DNA from: Streptomyces spinoverrucosus
GTDB taxonomy: Bacteria; Actinomycetota; Actinomycetes; Streptomycetales; Streptomycetaceae
DNA: 64,000 nt
Reading direction: 5' to 3'
NCBI RefSeq assembly: GCF_006539505.1
Contig: NZ_BJND01000004.1
Span: 1-64,000 of the forward strand
Position numbers and translations under genes: made by a program
The notes under the pieces: generated by a model
The model's database searches: none
Seen by the model: the letters and a program-made list of their open reading frames with translations, nothing else
Told to the model about the DNA's origin: nothing
Part shown: in pieces, positions 35,137 through 46,180 of the stretch
Numbering within the stretch: position 1 is the stretch's first letter
Layout: each line of letters opens with the position of its first letter

Positions 35137-36012
35137 TCACCCCGGCTGCGGCACCACCGCCACCGGGCACGCCGCGTGGTGCAGCAGGGTGTGGCTCACC
35201 CGCCCGAGTTGCAGGCCGAAGGGGCCGGACCTGTGCCGGGACCCGAGGATGACGAGGTCGGCGGCGGCCGAGCGGTGCACGAGCACCCTGCGGGCCGAGC
35301 CCTCGACCGTCGTACGGCTGGTCCGCACCCCCGGGTGGTCGGCCGTCACCCCGGCGAGCAGCGCGTCGAGCACGGCCGAGGCCTGCTCCTCGTGCTGCCG
35401 CGCCGGCTCCTGGGCCGCCGCCCGATGGACAGGGGGCTCGTACGCGGGGCGTCGCCAGGCGCGTACGACGTCCAGAGTGCAGCCGCGTGCCTCGGCCTCC
35501 CGGAAGGCGAACCGCACGGCCTCGCCGCACGCCTCGGGCTCCCCGGCGCCGAGCAGGATCCGCCCGTGGGTGCCGGCCAGACCGGCCGGGTCACCCCGGA
35601 CCACGATCACCGGGCACTGCGCGCGGGCCGAGACGGCCAGGCCGACCGAGCCGAGCAGCAGTCCTCTCAGTTCGCCGCGACCGCGCGAGCCGGTCACCAG
35701 GGCGGCGGCGTGACGGCCCTCCTCCAGCAGGGCGGAGACCGCGTCCGCGGGGATCGTGTCGGTGGCGATCTTCACGTCGCGGTTGCGCTGCCGGGCGCGC
35801 TCGACGGCAGCGCCGACGATGTGCTCCGCCAGCAACTGCTCCGAGGGGCGTTCGGGGCTTGTCTCCGGAGCGACGCCCTCGTAGCGCTCCCACAAGGAGG
35901 CGTAGACGAGCCGCAGCGGCAGACCGTGCCGGACGGCCTCGTCCACCGCCCAGTCGACCGCGTGGAGACTGCCGTTCGATCCGTCGACGCCCACGACCAG
36001 GGGCAGCTCCAT
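35137..36012 (-). CDS. Universal stress protein, tandem UspA domains
   Basis: A 291 aa protein with two UspA domains. Domain 1 starts PLVVGVDGSNGSLHAVDWAV and ends with the ATP loop TGSRGRGELRGLLLGSVG; domain 2 has the loop ILGSRHRSGPFGLQLGRVSH. Both G-2x-G-9x-G patterns suggest nucleotide binding. Tandem USPs are classic members of mycobacterial DosR and Streptomyces OsdR regulons. A dyad resembling the regulon box is at 36121-36136, 109-124 bases ahead of the start. Start at 36012 preferred over an ATG three codons earlier. Confidence 0.92.
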   Translation of the reverse strand: MELPLVVGVDGSNGSLHAVDWAVDEAVRHGLPLRLVYASLWERYEGVAPETSPERPSEQLLAEHIVGAAVERARQRNRDVKIATDTIPADAVSALLEEGRHAAALVTGSRGRGELRGLLLGSVGLAVSARAQCPVIVVRGDPAGLAGTHGRILLGAGEPEACGEAVRFAFREAEARGCTLDVVRAWRRPAYEPPVHRAAAQEPARQHEEQASAVLDALLAGVTADHPGVRTSRTTVEGSARRVLVHRSAAADLVILGSRHRSGPFGLQLGRVSHTLLHHAACPVAVVPQPG

Positions 36013-36120
36013 CGTTCCCACCGCCTTTCACCGGGCAGCAACCTGGTCCTACTGTCACGGTCGCATCCCTCGCTCGCGACAGGTAGGGCACGCGCCCGAT
36101 GCCGTGCTGACGGCTGGATC

Positions 36121-36136
36121 GGAGCCGTACGGCCCT
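36121..36136 (-). promoter_or_regulatory. DevR/OsdR-like box ahead of the USP gene
   Basis: GGAGCCGTACGGCCCT, a close relative of the repeated dyad AGGGCCG-N2-CGGCCCT, 109-124 bases upstream of the USP start at 36012. Confidence 0.5.
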
Positions 36137-36318
36137 GGCGTCCGGGCGGTCCGCGTGGTGTGCTGTAAGTGACGGGAAGGACCCGAGAAAGACGCGGGGA
36201 AGCGGCCCTCACCGCGCACCGCGCAATCAGGATCCGCGAGAAGTGGATGTCCTTCCCGTCCCTCATGCGCCGTCCCTTGTGCCGGGCCGCGCCCCATGGC
36301 CCCCGTCTCGCGCTCGAC

Positions 36319-36355
36319 TGGGCCGAATGACCCACCATCAGGCCCGTGCGGCCCG
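36319..36355 (+). promoter_or_regulatory. Two DevR/OsdR-like boxes ahead of the cNMP-binding gene
   Basis: TGGGCCGAATGACCCA (36319-36334) and a weaker AGGCCCGTGCGGCCCG (36340-36355) start 21 bases apart. They lie about 93-129 bases upstream of the start at 36448. Confidence 0.5.
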
Positions 36356-36447
36356 TGGTGCTGCCGCCCCCGCGGGGCAGAGCCTGGGATCAGCAGGCCC
36401 CACGAACCCTGGGCTGGTCGCGGCGGCCGGAACGAAGGGACGGACCG

Positions 36448-36906
36448 ATGATCCCCACCACCACCTCGGCCGGAAGCCTCCCGGCCAAGCACCGCGAACG
36501 ACTGATGCGGATCGCCCGCGAGGTCTCCTTCGACGCGGGCACCCGCCTGTTGGAGGAGGGCCGACGTGCCGACCGGTTCTGGATCATCCGGACCGGCATG
36601 GTCACGCTCGACCTGTACGTCCCCGGCCGCCGCGCCCCCGTCATCGAGTCGCTGGGCCCCGGCCAACTGGTCGGCTGGTCCTGGCACTTCCAGCCGTACC
36701 TCTGGCATCTGGGCGCCGAGGCCCTGAGCCCCGTCCGGGCCTGGGAGTTCGACGCGGATGCCGTGCGGGCTCTGTGCGCCCAGGACGCGGACTTCGGCCG
36801 GGCGATCGCCGACTGGGTCGGCAACGTGGTCGCCGACCGGCTGCACGCGTCCCGGATCCGGCTGCTGGATCTGTACGCCCCGTACGGCAGCGGGAGCCAG
36901 ATATGA
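36448..36906 (+). CDS. Stand-alone cyclic-nucleotide-binding-domain protein
   Basis: A 152 aa cNMP-binding-fold protein with no HTH, so it is not a full Crp/Fnr regulator. The beta-barrel is visible in FDAGTRLLEEGRRADRFWII, RTGMVTLDLYVP and LGPGQLVGWSW, followed by helices. The canonical phosphate-binding cassette (GE...RSA) is not conserved, so ligand binding is uncertain. ATG at 36448 with GAAGGGA upstream. Such single-domain proteins are typical of actinomycete hypoxia clusters beside USPs. Confidence 0.8.
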   Translation: MIPTTTSAGSLPAKHRERLMRIAREVSFDAGTRLLEEGRRADRFWIIRTGMVTLDLYVPGRRAPVIESLGPGQLVGWSWHFQPYLWHLGAEALSPVRAWEFDADAVRALCAQDADFGRAIADWVGNVVADRLHASRIRLLDLYAPYGSGSQI

Positions 36907-37016
36907 CCGCCCGATGAAGCCCGGCGTTCCGCCGCCGACGGGATTCCCCGGCTGGCGGGGCGCCGCGGGTACGGGCAGCGTGGAGCTGGAGACATCGACT
37001 GCTGAGTGAGGTGGCC

Positions 37017-37514
37017 ATGCATTCCTCAGAGCCGCATTCCTCTGAGCCGCAACCCTCTGAGCCGCGTTCCTCTGAGCTGGTACGACGGGTGGTGGTGGGG
37101 GTGGACGGTTCCCCGTCGTCGTACGCGGCGCTGCGCTGGGCGGCCCGGTACGCGCAGTCCGTCGGCGGTGTCCTGGAGGCGGTACACGCCTGGGACACAC
37201 CGTCGGTCATCGGCTGGACCGGACCGGCGATCGACCCGGAGTTCGACCTGGTGCAGGCCCGGGAGCGTTTCGCGGAGGAGCTGCGCGCCGTCTTCCCGGG
37301 CGAGCACCCCGCCGGGCTGCGCGAGGAGCTCGTGGAGGGCGACCCCTCGGAGGTGCTGATCCGGGCCTCGGAAGGAGCGGAGCTGCTCGTCGTGGGCGGT
37401 CGCGGCCGGGGCGGCTTCGCGCGGGCGATGCTGGGATCGGTCAGTCAGCGCTGCGCCCAGCACGCGGCGTGCCCCGTGGTCATCGTCCGGCAGGACCAGG
37501 CCCCGGCGCACTGA
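37017..37514 (+). CDS. Universal stress protein, single UspA domain with repeat N-terminus
   Basis: A 165 aa protein: a UspA domain (RVVVGVDGSPSSYAALRWAA ... VGGRGRGGFARAMLGSVSQR) preceded by about 20 residues made of SSEP-type repeats, encoded by a 15-base tandem repeat. ATG at 37017 with GAGGTGG just upstream; a GTG at 37011 is possible. It follows the cNMP gene by 110 bases and could share its transcript. The 3' end overlaps the convergent OsmC gene by 35 bases. Confidence 0.88.
   Translation: MHSSEPHSSEPQPSEPRSSELVRRVVVGVDGSPSSYAALRWAARYAQSVGGVLEAVHAWDTPSVIGWTGPAIDPEFDLVQARERFAEELRAVFPGEHPAGLREELVEGDPSEVLIRASEGAELLVVGGRGRGGFARAMLGSVSQRCAQHAACPVVIVRQDQAPAH
37022..37081 (+). repeat. Four tandem 15-bp repeats within the USP 5' coding region
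   Basis: Copies at 37022-37036, 37037-37051, 37052-37066 and 37067-37081 are variants of TTCCTCTGAGCCGCA. Being a multiple of three, copy-number change would alter the N-terminal SSEP-like tail without shifting the frame. Confidence 0.9.
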
Positions 37515-37908
37515 TCGCTTCGCCGTCGCCGCAGCTCACGTCCAGCTCCACCTCGGTAGCCCGCGCGAGCGTGTTGGCCACCGTGCAGTGCGCGACCACC
37601 GCACGCAGCGCGGCCGGCCGTTCCGGCGGCAGCGACGGCGCCCGGACGGTCAGGGCGAGGGCGGCGACCCGGGCGGGTCGGTCGTCGGCCATCCGGAACC
37701 CCGCCCGCACGGACAAGCCGTCCCGGCTGAGGCCGTCCCGGTCGAGCAAGCGTCCCGCGTAGTGCGCCGTGCAGGAGGCCATCGCCGCCACGAAGAGCTC
37801 CACGGGCGTGGGTGCGGTGTCCTTTCCACCGGCGGACTGCGGTTGATCGGCCATCAGTACGTGGCCACGGACCCGTATCTCGAAGGCGTCGCCCGCCACG
37901 GGCACCAC
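37480..37908 (-). CDS. OsmC-family peroxide-reducing protein
   Basis: A 142 aa OsmC/Ohr-fold protein. The two redox cysteines are recognisable in ELFVAAMASCTAHYAGRLLD and AVVAHCTVANTLARATEV. The family reduces organic hydroperoxides or acts in osmotic stress. GTG/ATG start at 37908. Its last 35 bases overlap the convergent USP gene. GGACC/GGTCC (37934-37946) lies just upstream but is a poor match to the regulon box. The stretch 37909-38183 also has a broken minus-strand fragment (HDEGELWASLTAEEVRRLAG) of an unknown small protein. Confidence 0.85.
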   Translation of the reverse strand: MVPVAGDAFEIRVRGHVLMADQPQSAGGKDTAPTPVELFVAAMASCTAHYAGRLLDRDGLSRDGLSVRAGFRMADDRPARVAALALTVRAPSLPPERPAALRAVVAHCTVANTLARATEVELDVSCGDGEAISAPGPGPAGR

Positions 37909-38183
37909 CTCGACGTCTCCGGGCCGGCGGATCGGACCGGGGGTCCACGGCCGCGGCTTGGAAGATCAGCAGTCCCGCGAGGCGCCGGACCTCCTCGGCC
38001 GTGAGGGACGCCCACAACTCGCCCTCGTCATGGGGCGCACGAGGTGTCCAGTACGACGCGCCCCATCGGGGCGGGCAGGCCACCTACCAGTCGACTGCTG
38101 CCGCACCAGCGGCGTCTGGGGCCGAACAGGCCACACCCCGCTTCGAAGGTCCCTCGCACCCACGCCGTACGGCCCGCCCGCGC

Positions 38184-39507
38184 TCAGCGCAGCCGCCGCA
38201 GGTACGGGTCCCGCGCGGGGCGCGGCAGCAGCCGGAGCCGTGCGTCCAGGGCGGTGACGCCGTCGGGCCGGGCGACGACGGGGTTGAGGTCGGCCTTCTC
38301 GAGCTGCGTCAGGTCGCCGGCCATGCGGTACAGGCCCAGCAGAAGCCGCTCCAGGCCCTCCATGTCCACGGGTCCGCCGCCCCGGTAGCCGAAGAGCAGG
38401 GGCGCGCAGCGCGGTGCGGTGAGCAGGTCCCGTACGTCGGTATCGGTGAGCGGCGCGAGGCGGGCGGCGTGGTCGGCGAGGAGTTCGGTGGCCGTACCGC
38501 CGAGGCCGAACAGCACCAGTGGGCCGAACACCTCGTCCTGCACCACCCCGGCGACCAGTTCGGTGCCGCGGGCGGCCATCGGCTGGACGACCACGCCGGT
38601 CATCCGGTCCCCGAAGCGGTCGGCCAGGTCGCGGTGGGCGGCGCGGACCTGGTCGGCGCCCTGGAGATCGAGCCGGACGGCACCCTGGTCGCTCTTGTGC
38701 ACCAGACCGGGCCAGTAGGCCTTCATGACGACCCGTCCGCCGGGTCCGGCGAGCCGTTCGGCGGCGCGTACGGCCTCGTCCTCGTCGCGCGCCCAGGCCC
38801 ACGGCGACTGGGGGATGGCGTAGTGGGCGAGCAACTCGGCGGTGGTCTGCGGGTCCGGCCCGCCGCCTTCGGGGTGCTCGGCGAGGTAGCGGGCGACGAC
38901 GGCCTCGGCCGCGGCCGTGTTCACCTCGGGCCGTTCGGGGACGGTGCCGGGGCGGCGGGCGAGCAGGCGGGTGCGGGTGGCCGCGTGGGCCAGGGCACGG
39001 GCGGTGGACTGCGGGTCGGCGTACGCGGGGACCGTGCCGCCGTCCCTGGTGTGCAGCAGCCGTACGGACTCGGTCTGATCGAGCAGGACCGCGACGACCG
39101 CGCCGGGCCGGGTGTCCGGGTCGGCGTGGATGAGGGCGCGCACCGGGTCGTCGCCGGTCGCCTCGGCGAGGGCGGTGCAGGGTGCCGATGCCCTGGTGGT
39201 GGTGTCCGTCGGCGACCGCGAGGGCGATCTCGGCGTGGGTGGTGCCGGGTTCCGTCTCGTACTCGGCGAGGCCGAGGATGCGGTCGCCGTCCTCGACGAC
39301 CAGGGCCCGGTGGCCGGTGGTTGCCCGGTCGGCGGCCAGTTCGGCCGAGCGGCGGCTCACGCCGAAGAAGCGCAGGCGCAGGTTCTCCGGGGACATCTCG
39401 TCGTACAACCCCAGAATCCCGTTCCGGTCCTGCGGTCCCGCCCGCCGGATCCGTACCGTGCTGCCGTCGGTGAGCAGGGCATACGCCTGCGGCCGGGTCT
39501 CGGTCAT
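38184..39507 (-). pseudogene. GNAT / acyl-CoA synthetase (NDP-forming) fusion with large internal deletion
   Basis: From 39507 the frame encodes a GNAT acetyltransferase start (TVRIRRAGPQDRNGILGLYD; PENLRLRFFGVSRRSAELAA; HHHQGIGT). At about 39175 the frame changes and continues inside the ligase region (VRALIHADPDTRPGAVVAVL) into a complete ATP-grasp half (GRVVMKAYWPGLVHKSDQGA; VLFGLGGTATELLADHAARL; LEKADLNPVVARPDGVTALD). Intact fusions of this type are about 900 aa; here the end of GNAT, the CoA-binding domain and part of the ligase domain (about 400 aa) are missing. It is preceded by two regulon boxes. Confidence 0.82.
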
Positions 39508-39572
39508 CGCGGGTGCCTCCTCGTCGCCGGACTGCCGGGATCAGCGTCCGGCTTCGGGCGGCCCGCACCACA

Positions 39573-39609
39573 GGGGCCGACCGGGCAGCGTGGTGGGCCG
39601 AGCGGCCCG
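39573..39609 (-). promoter_or_regulatory. Two DevR/OsdR-like boxes ahead of the GNAT/synthetase remnant
   Basis: GGGGCCGACCGGGCAG (39573-39588) and TGGGCCGAGCGGCCCG (39594-39609), 21 bases apart start to start, 66-102 bases upstream of the start at 39507. The same 21-base pairing occurs at 36319/36340. Confidence 0.6.
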
Positions 39610-39674
39610 AATCACGGCGTGTGTCCGCAGGCGCGCGCTATGCCTCCCGCACTGGCACCGGCCACCAACCCGCG

Positions 39675-41489
<1,815 letters not shown>

Positions 41490-41520
41490 TCACGGCGACG
41501 GGCTGGGGCCGGAGGTGGGC

Positions 41521-42213
41521 TCAGTGCCCTTCCTGCCGCAGCCTGTCCTGGGCCTGCGTCGCGATGACGGCGGCCTGGACGCGCCGCTCGACGCCCAACT
41601 TGGCCAGCATGCGGGAGATGTGGTTCTTGACCGTCTTCTCGGCAAGGTAGAGCCGCTGCCCGATCTGGCGGTTGGTCAGGCCCTCGCCGATCAGGGCGAG
41701 GATCTCGCGTTCGCGGTCGGTCAGCCCCGGCAGGACGTCCGGCTCGGGCTCCGGCTGCTGTCCGCCGCGCAGCCGTGCCATCAGGCGAGTGGTGGCGCTC
41801 GGGTCCAGCAGCGACTGGCCGCCGGCCACCGTCCGGACGGCCGAGACCAGGTCCGAGCCCTGGATCTGCTTCAGCACATACCCGGACGCGCCGGCCATGA
41901 TCGAGTCCAGCAGGGCCTCCTCGTCGTCGAACGAGGTCAGCATCAGGCACGCCAGGTCCGGCATGCGCGAGCGCAGCTCCCGGCACACGGTCACGCCGTC
42001 GCCGTCCGGCAGCCGTACGTCCAGCACCGCGACCTGCGGGCGCAGCGCGGGGACCCGGACGAGGGCCTGTTCGGCGGTGGCGGCCTCCCCGACCACGGTG
42101 ATGTCCGGCTCGTCGTCGAGCAGGTCGTGGACCCCGCGGCGTACCACCTCGTGGTCGTCGAGGAGGAAGACGCGGATCGGGGTCTCGGCGCCGCTGCGCT
42201 CACTGTCCGACAT
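41521..42213 (-). CDS. NarL/FixJ response regulator, DevR/DosR (OsdR)-like
   Basis: A 230 aa regulator. The receiver has acidic pair [11 protein letters not shown], phospho-acceptor Asp65 in [13 protein letters not shown], and conserved Lys in [12 protein letters not shown]. The LuxR-type HTH is [20 protein letters not shown] and [20 protein letters not shown]. It probably receives phosphate from the downstream GAF kinase and binds the repeated GC dyad across this region. It is divergent from a pyridoxamine-oxidase-like gene, with one box exactly midway. Confidence 0.92.
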   Translation of the reverse strand: MSDSERSGAETPIRVFLLDDHEVVRRGVHDLLDDEPDITVVGEAATAEQALVRVPALRPQVAVLDVRLPDGDGVTVCRELRSRMPDLACLMLTSFDDEEALLDSIMAGASGYVLKQIQGSDLVSAVRTVAGGQSLLDPSATTRLMARLRGGQQPEPEPDVLPGLTDREREILALIGEGLTNRQIGQRLYLAEKTVKNHISRMLAKLGVERRVQAAVIATQAQDRLRQEGH

Positions 42214-42286
42214 GGTCCGCTCCTGTCGTACACCCTCGTCCCCGTCCGGACGCGGAGGCTTCCCTACTCAGGATCTTGCTCCCCCG

Positions 42287-42316
42287 TGGGCCGATGGGCC
42301 AGGGCCGGTCGGCCCT
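42287..42316. promoter_or_regulatory. DevR/OsdR-like boxes in the divergent regulator/oxidase promoter
   Basis: AGGGCCGGTCGGCCCT (42301-42316) is the best match to the family of boxes, and TGGGCCGATGGGCCAG (42287-42302) abuts it. The strong box is 88-103 bases from both start codons (42213 and 42404), so a bound regulator could serve both promoters. Confidence 0.7.
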
Positions 42317-42403
42317 GTTTTCCCGCCCACTCGGGACGGCCGGCACCTGCCCTCGCGCCCGTGCGCGTTCGACGCTGGAGACGAGCACAGGAAAGAGGGT
42401 GAC

Positions 42404-42889
42404 ATGGGCTCCGCACCGGACACCATCACGGCGATCCCGAACGGCCGGGTCGGCCCCGCCGGCCCGCGCCAGAGCGTCGCGCTGGACACGGCCGAGGCCC
42501 TGCGGCTGCTGGGCAGCGTCTCCGTGGGCAGGGTCGTCTTCACCCGGCGTGCGCTGCCGACGGTACGCCCGGTCAACCACGTCCTGGACCACGGCGACAT
42601 CGTCATCCGCACCCATGAGGGCGCGGCGCTGACCCTGCACGCCCGGGATGCCGGCGCCCAAGGGGTGGTCGTCGCCTATGAGGCGGACGCCATCGACCCG
42701 GACACCCACGTCGGCTGGAGCGTCGTGGTCACCGGTTATGCCAGCCTGGTGACCGACGCCCGGGAGCTGGCCCGGTACCGGTCGCTGCTGCACCCGTGGG
42801 TGCAGCAGACCATGGACTACGCGGTCCGTATCCGCCCGGACCTGATCACCGGCATCCAGCTCACCGTCCCGGACGGGACGACCGTGTGA
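42404..42889 (+). CDS. Pyridoxamine 5'-phosphate oxidase-fold protein
   Basis: A 161 aa split-barrel flavin/F420-type protein. SVGRVVFTRRALPTVRPVNH and GWSVVVTGYASLVTDARELA are typical of the PNPOx-like family common in DosR regulons (Rv2004c/Rv3131 neighbourhoods contain analogous proteins). Real pyridoxine oxidase activity is unlikely; F420 or FMN-dependent reduction is a family inference. ATG at 42404 with AGAGGG upstream. Long open frames ahead of it are antisense to the response regulator. Confidence 0.88.
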   Translation: MGSAPDTITAIPNGRVGPAGPRQSVALDTAEALRLLGSVSVGRVVFTRRALPTVRPVNHVLDHGDIVIRTHEGAALTLHARDAGAQGVVVAYEADAIDPDTHVGWSVVVTGYASLVTDARELARYRSLLHPWVQQTMDYAVRIRPDLITGIQLTVPDGTTV

Positions 42890-42915
42890 ACGTCTGTGTA
42901 TCCCACGGAGTTCTG

Positions 42916-45300
42916 TCAGCCGTCCCAGGACCAGTCCGCGACCTCGGGCAGGTCGGTGCCGTGGTCGCGGATCCAGTCGTGGTGGCGCAGGCGGACGTCC
43001 TCCATGCGCTGGCGTACGGCGGCGGCCCGCACCGCGAGACCGGGGACGCGGTCGATGACGTCCATGACCAGGCGGTAGCGGTCGAGGTCGTTGCGGACCA
43101 CCATGTCGAACGGCGTGGTCGTGGTGCCGATCTCCTTGTAGCCCCGGACATGCAGGTGCTTGTGGCCGGTGCGCCGGTAGGCCAGGCGGTGGATCAGCCA
43201 CGGGTAGCCGTGGTACGCGAAGATGACCGGCTTGTCGTGGGTGAACAGGCCGTCGTACTCGAAGTCGGTCATCCCGTGCGGGTGTTCCTCGCTCGGCAGC
43301 AGGCGCGCGATGTCGACGACGTTCACGACGCGGACGGCGAGCTGGGGCAGGTGGGCGCGCAGGAGCTGGGACGCGGCCAGCACCTCCTGGGTGGGCACGT
43401 CCCCCGCGCAGGCCAGCACGACGTCCGGCTCCCGGGTGTGGTCCTCGGTGCCGGCCCAGTCCCAGATGCCCGCGCCTCGGGCGCAGTGCACCCGCGCCTG
43501 GTCCATGGACAGCCAGTCGAAGCAGGGTTGTTTACCCGCGACGATCACGTTCACGTAGTCGCGGCTGCGCAGCACGTGGTCGGCCACGGAGAGCAGCGTG
43601 TTGGCGTCCGGCGGGAGGTAGACCCGTACGACCTCGGGGCTCTTGTTGAGGATGTGGTCGACGAAGCCGGGGTCCTGGTGGGAGAAGCCGTTGTGGTCCT
43701 GGCGCCACACGTGGGACGTGAGGAGGTAGTTGAGGGAGGAGATGGGGGCGCGCCAGGGCAGGCGGCGGGTCACGCGCAGCCACTTGATGTGCTGGTTGAC
43801 CATCGAGTCGACGATGTGGGCGAAGGCCTCGTAGCAGGAGAAGAGCCCGTGCCGGCCGGTCAGGAGGTAGCCCTCCAGCCAGCCCTGGCAGGTGTGTTCG
43901 GAGAGGATCTCCATCACCCGGCCGTGCCGGTCGAGGTGTTCGTCCACCTCCAGCGTCCCGGCCTGCCAGGCCTTGCCGGTGGCGGCGTAGACGGCGTCCA
44001 GTCGGTTCGACGCGGTCTCGTCGGGGCCCACGAGGCGGAAGTCACGGCGCTGGGCCGTCTCCCACATGACGTGTTCGAGCAACTGGCCCAGCACCTTGGT
44101 GGGTTCGTGCAGGGTCACGCCGGGCTTGTCGACGGGGACGGCGTATCGCTCCAGCGGCGGCAGCGGCAGTTCGCGCCGCAGCAGGCCGCCGTTGGCGTAC
44201 GCGGTGGCGCCGAGCCTGCGTGGCCCGGCCGGGACGCAGGCGAGGACCTGCGGTCGGGGGCTGCCCTGCTCGTCGAACAGTTGCTCCGGCCGGTACGAGC
44301 GCAGCCACGTCTCCAGCGCGCGCAGGTGCTCGGGGTTGTCGCGCACCCCGGCCAGCGGGACCTGATGGGAGCGCCAGGTGCCCTCCACCGGCAGGCCGTC
44401 GACCTCCGCCGGGCCGGTCCAGCCCTTCGGTGTGCGCAGCACGATCAACGGCCAGTGGGGGCGCTCGGCGGCACCCTCCTCGCGGGCGGCGCGCTGGATG
44501 GCGGCGATGCGGTCCAGCGCGGTGTCCATGGCTCCCGCCAGGGCACGGTGTACGGCGGCCGGGTCGTCGCCGGTGACGTGGATCGGGTCGTGGCCGTATC
44601 CCCGGAGCAGGTCGTCGAGCTCGGGCTGCGGCAGGCGGGCGAGCACGGCCGGGTTGGCGATCTTGTAGCCGTTGAGGTGCAGGATCGGCAGGACGGCACC
44701 GTCGTGGACGGGGTCGAGGAACTTGTTGGAATGCCAGGAGGTCGCCAGCGGCCCGGTCTCCGCCTCGCCGTCCCCGACGACACAGGCCACCAGCAGGCCG
44801 GGGTTGTCCAGGGCGGCCCCGTAGGCGTGCGACAGCGCATAGCCCAGTTCGCCGCCCTCGTGGATGGAGCCCGGGGTCTCGGGTGCGACATGGCTGGGCA
44901 CGCCGCCGGGGAACGAGAACTGGCGGAACAGCCGCGCCATCCCCGCCGCGTCCCGCGTGATGTCCGGGTAGGTCTCGGTGTACGAGCCCTCCAGCCAGCT
45001 GTTGGCGAGGACGGCGGGCCCGCCGTGCCCGGGCCCCCAGACGCACAGGGCGTCGAGCCCGCGGGCCTTGATCACCCGGTTGAGGTGGGTGTGCACCAGG
45101 TTCAGGCCCGGTGAGGTGCCCCAGTGGCCCAGCAGGCGGGGTTTGATGTGTTCCGGGCGGAGGGGCTCGGTGAGCAGCGGGTTGGCCATGAGGTAGATCT
45201 GGCCGACGGACAGGTAGTTCGCGGCGCGCCAGTGGGCGTCCAGCGCCTGGAGCTCCTCGTCGGTGAGCTCGGCGGACACCGGTCGCGTGTCGACGGACAT
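42916..45300 (-). CDS. xfp: Phosphoketolase (xylulose-5-phosphate/fructose-6-phosphate)
   Basis: A 794 aa thiamine-diphosphate enzyme that cleaves xylulose-5-P or fructose-6-P with phosphate to acetyl phosphate. Key segments: [20 protein letters not shown] near residue 65, the ThDP/Mg motif [20 protein letters not shown], the conserved [20 protein letters not shown] and [20 protein letters not shown]. Acetyl phosphate plus acetate kinase would give substrate-level ATP under low oxygen, which fits the surrounding stress genes. Start at 45300; box at 45384-45399. Confidence 0.95.
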   Translation of the reverse strand: MSVDTRPVSAELTDEELQALDAHWRAANYLSVGQIYLMANPLLTEPLRPEHIKPRLLGHWGTSPGLNLVHTHLNRVIKARGLDALCVWGPGHGGPAVLANSWLEGSYTETYPDITRDAAGMARLFRQFSFPGGVPSHVAPETPGSIHEGGELGYALSHAYGAALDNPGLLVACVVGDGEAETGPLATSWHSNKFLDPVHDGAVLPILHLNGYKIANPAVLARLPQPELDDLLRGYGHDPIHVTGDDPAAVHRALAGAMDTALDRIAAIQRAAREEGAAERPHWPLIVLRTPKGWTGPAEVDGLPVEGTWRSHQVPLAGVRDNPEHLRALETWLRSYRPEQLFDEQGSPRPQVLACVPAGPRRLGATAYANGGLLRRELPLPPLERYAVPVDKPGVTLHEPTKVLGQLLEHVMWETAQRRDFRLVGPDETASNRLDAVYAATGKAWQAGTLEVDEHLDRHGRVMEILSEHTCQGWLEGYLLTGRHGLFSCYEAFAHIVDSMVNQHIKWLRVTRRLPWRAPISSLNYLLTSHVWRQDHNGFSHQDPGFVDHILNKSPEVVRVYLPPDANTLLSVADHVLRSRDYVNVIVAGKQPCFDWLSMDQARVHCARGAGIWDWAGTEDHTREPDVVLACAGDVPTQEVLAASQLLRAHLPQLAVRVVNVVDIARLLPSEEHPHGMTDFEYDGLFTHDKPVIFAYHGYPWLIHRLAYRRTGHKHLHVRGYKEIGTTTTPFDMVVRNDLDRYRLVMDVIDRVPGLAVRAAAVRQRMEDVRLRHHDWIRDHGTDLPEVADWSWDG

Positions 45301-45383
45301 GGGGTTCCCTTCCCGGTTCGGACGGAGGTGGCGGGTTGAGGCGAGTGCCCTCCCACCTTCCGCCCGATGCCCGGGCACCCGAC

Positions 45384-45399
45384 AGGGCCGACCGGTCCA
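45384..45399 (-). promoter_or_regulatory. DevR/OsdR-like box ahead of phosphoketolase
   Basis: AGGGCCGACCGGTCCA, 84-99 bases upstream of the xfp start at 45300. Confidence 0.6.
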
Positions 45400-45483
45400 T
45401 CCGCGCGAGATGGCACCCGTTCAGCCGGACGACGGCGGGGGACTGTGTGATGTCGGTGGGTGTCCTGTCCGAGTACGGCGTAC

Positions 45484-46161
45484 TCAGCGGGACTCGATCC
45501 GGCGGCCGGTGACGGCGACGGGGTCGATGCGCACCCACGCCACCCGCCGGCCTCCCACCCAGGGCCTGCTGTACGTCCGTTCCTCCAGCCGGCGCACCTC
45601 GTCCGGCTCTGTCACGGCCCGGGCGTTGCCCCGCACCAGCACGCTCCACCCCTGGCTGAGCGCCTCGTCGATGCGGTCGACCTCGAAGGCGACCAGGTTC
45701 CCCCGGGCCTGCCAGGGCGTCGTGCCGGGCGCGGTCCGGTAGACGATCCGGTCGTCGACGACGCTGTAGTTGACGGGGACGACGGCCGGACCGGAGGCGG
45801 TGGCCACCGCCACCCTCCCCACGCCGTGCGTGCCGAGCAGCGCCCGGCACTCCACCGCGCTCAGCTCGGTGAACCGGCGGTGCCGTGCGGCCCGGCCGAG
45901 ACCGGGCGGCAGCTCGACGTTGCCGCCGGACAGCTCGGTCACGGTGGTTCCCAGGGCTCCGGCCACCCTGAGCAGGACACCGGCGTCCGGTGCGGCGGCC
46001 GGGTTCTCCTCAAGGTGCCTCAGGTAACCGGCGGACGTCCCCGCACGCGCGGCCGTTTTCCGCCGGGTGAGGCCCAGTTCGGCGCGCCGCTGGGCGATCC
46101 GCCTGCCGAGGTCGCCGCGCGGAGACCCTTCCGTCCTCCTCCACATCGCCTGCTCGGTCAT
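45484..46161 (-). CDS. HTH-XRE and pyridoxamine-oxidase-fold fusion protein
   Basis: A 225 aa protein with an N-terminal Cro/C1-type HTH (IAQRRAELGLTRRKTAARAG, TSAGYLRHLEENP) and a C-terminal split-barrel flavin-binding-like domain (RALLGTHGVGRVAVATASGP; LVAFEVDRIDEALSQGWSVL). This fused architecture suggests a regulator sensing flavin, F420 or redox. ATG at 46161; GAGGG upstream. It lies just downstream of the alcohol dehydrogenase on the same strand (19-base gap) and is probably co-transcribed with it. Confidence 0.87.
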   Translation of the reverse strand: MTEQAMWRRTEGSPRGDLGRRIAQRRAELGLTRRKTAARAGTSAGYLRHLEENPAAAPDAGVLLRVAGALGTTVTELSGGNVELPPGLGRAARHRRFTELSAVECRALLGTHGVGRVAVATASGPAVVPVNYSVVDDRIVYRTAPGTTPWQARGNLVAFEVDRIDEALSQGWSVLVRGNARAVTEPDEVRRLEERTYSRPWVGGRRVAWVRIDPVAVTGRRIESR

Positions 46162-46180
46162 GTCCCTCACTTCCTCTCCG

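Noticed and set aside
42796..45114. A 772-codon plus-strand frame opposite phosphoketolase
   Set aside because: Antisense shadow; the phosphoketolase on the minus strand has full-length, motif-by-motif family support.
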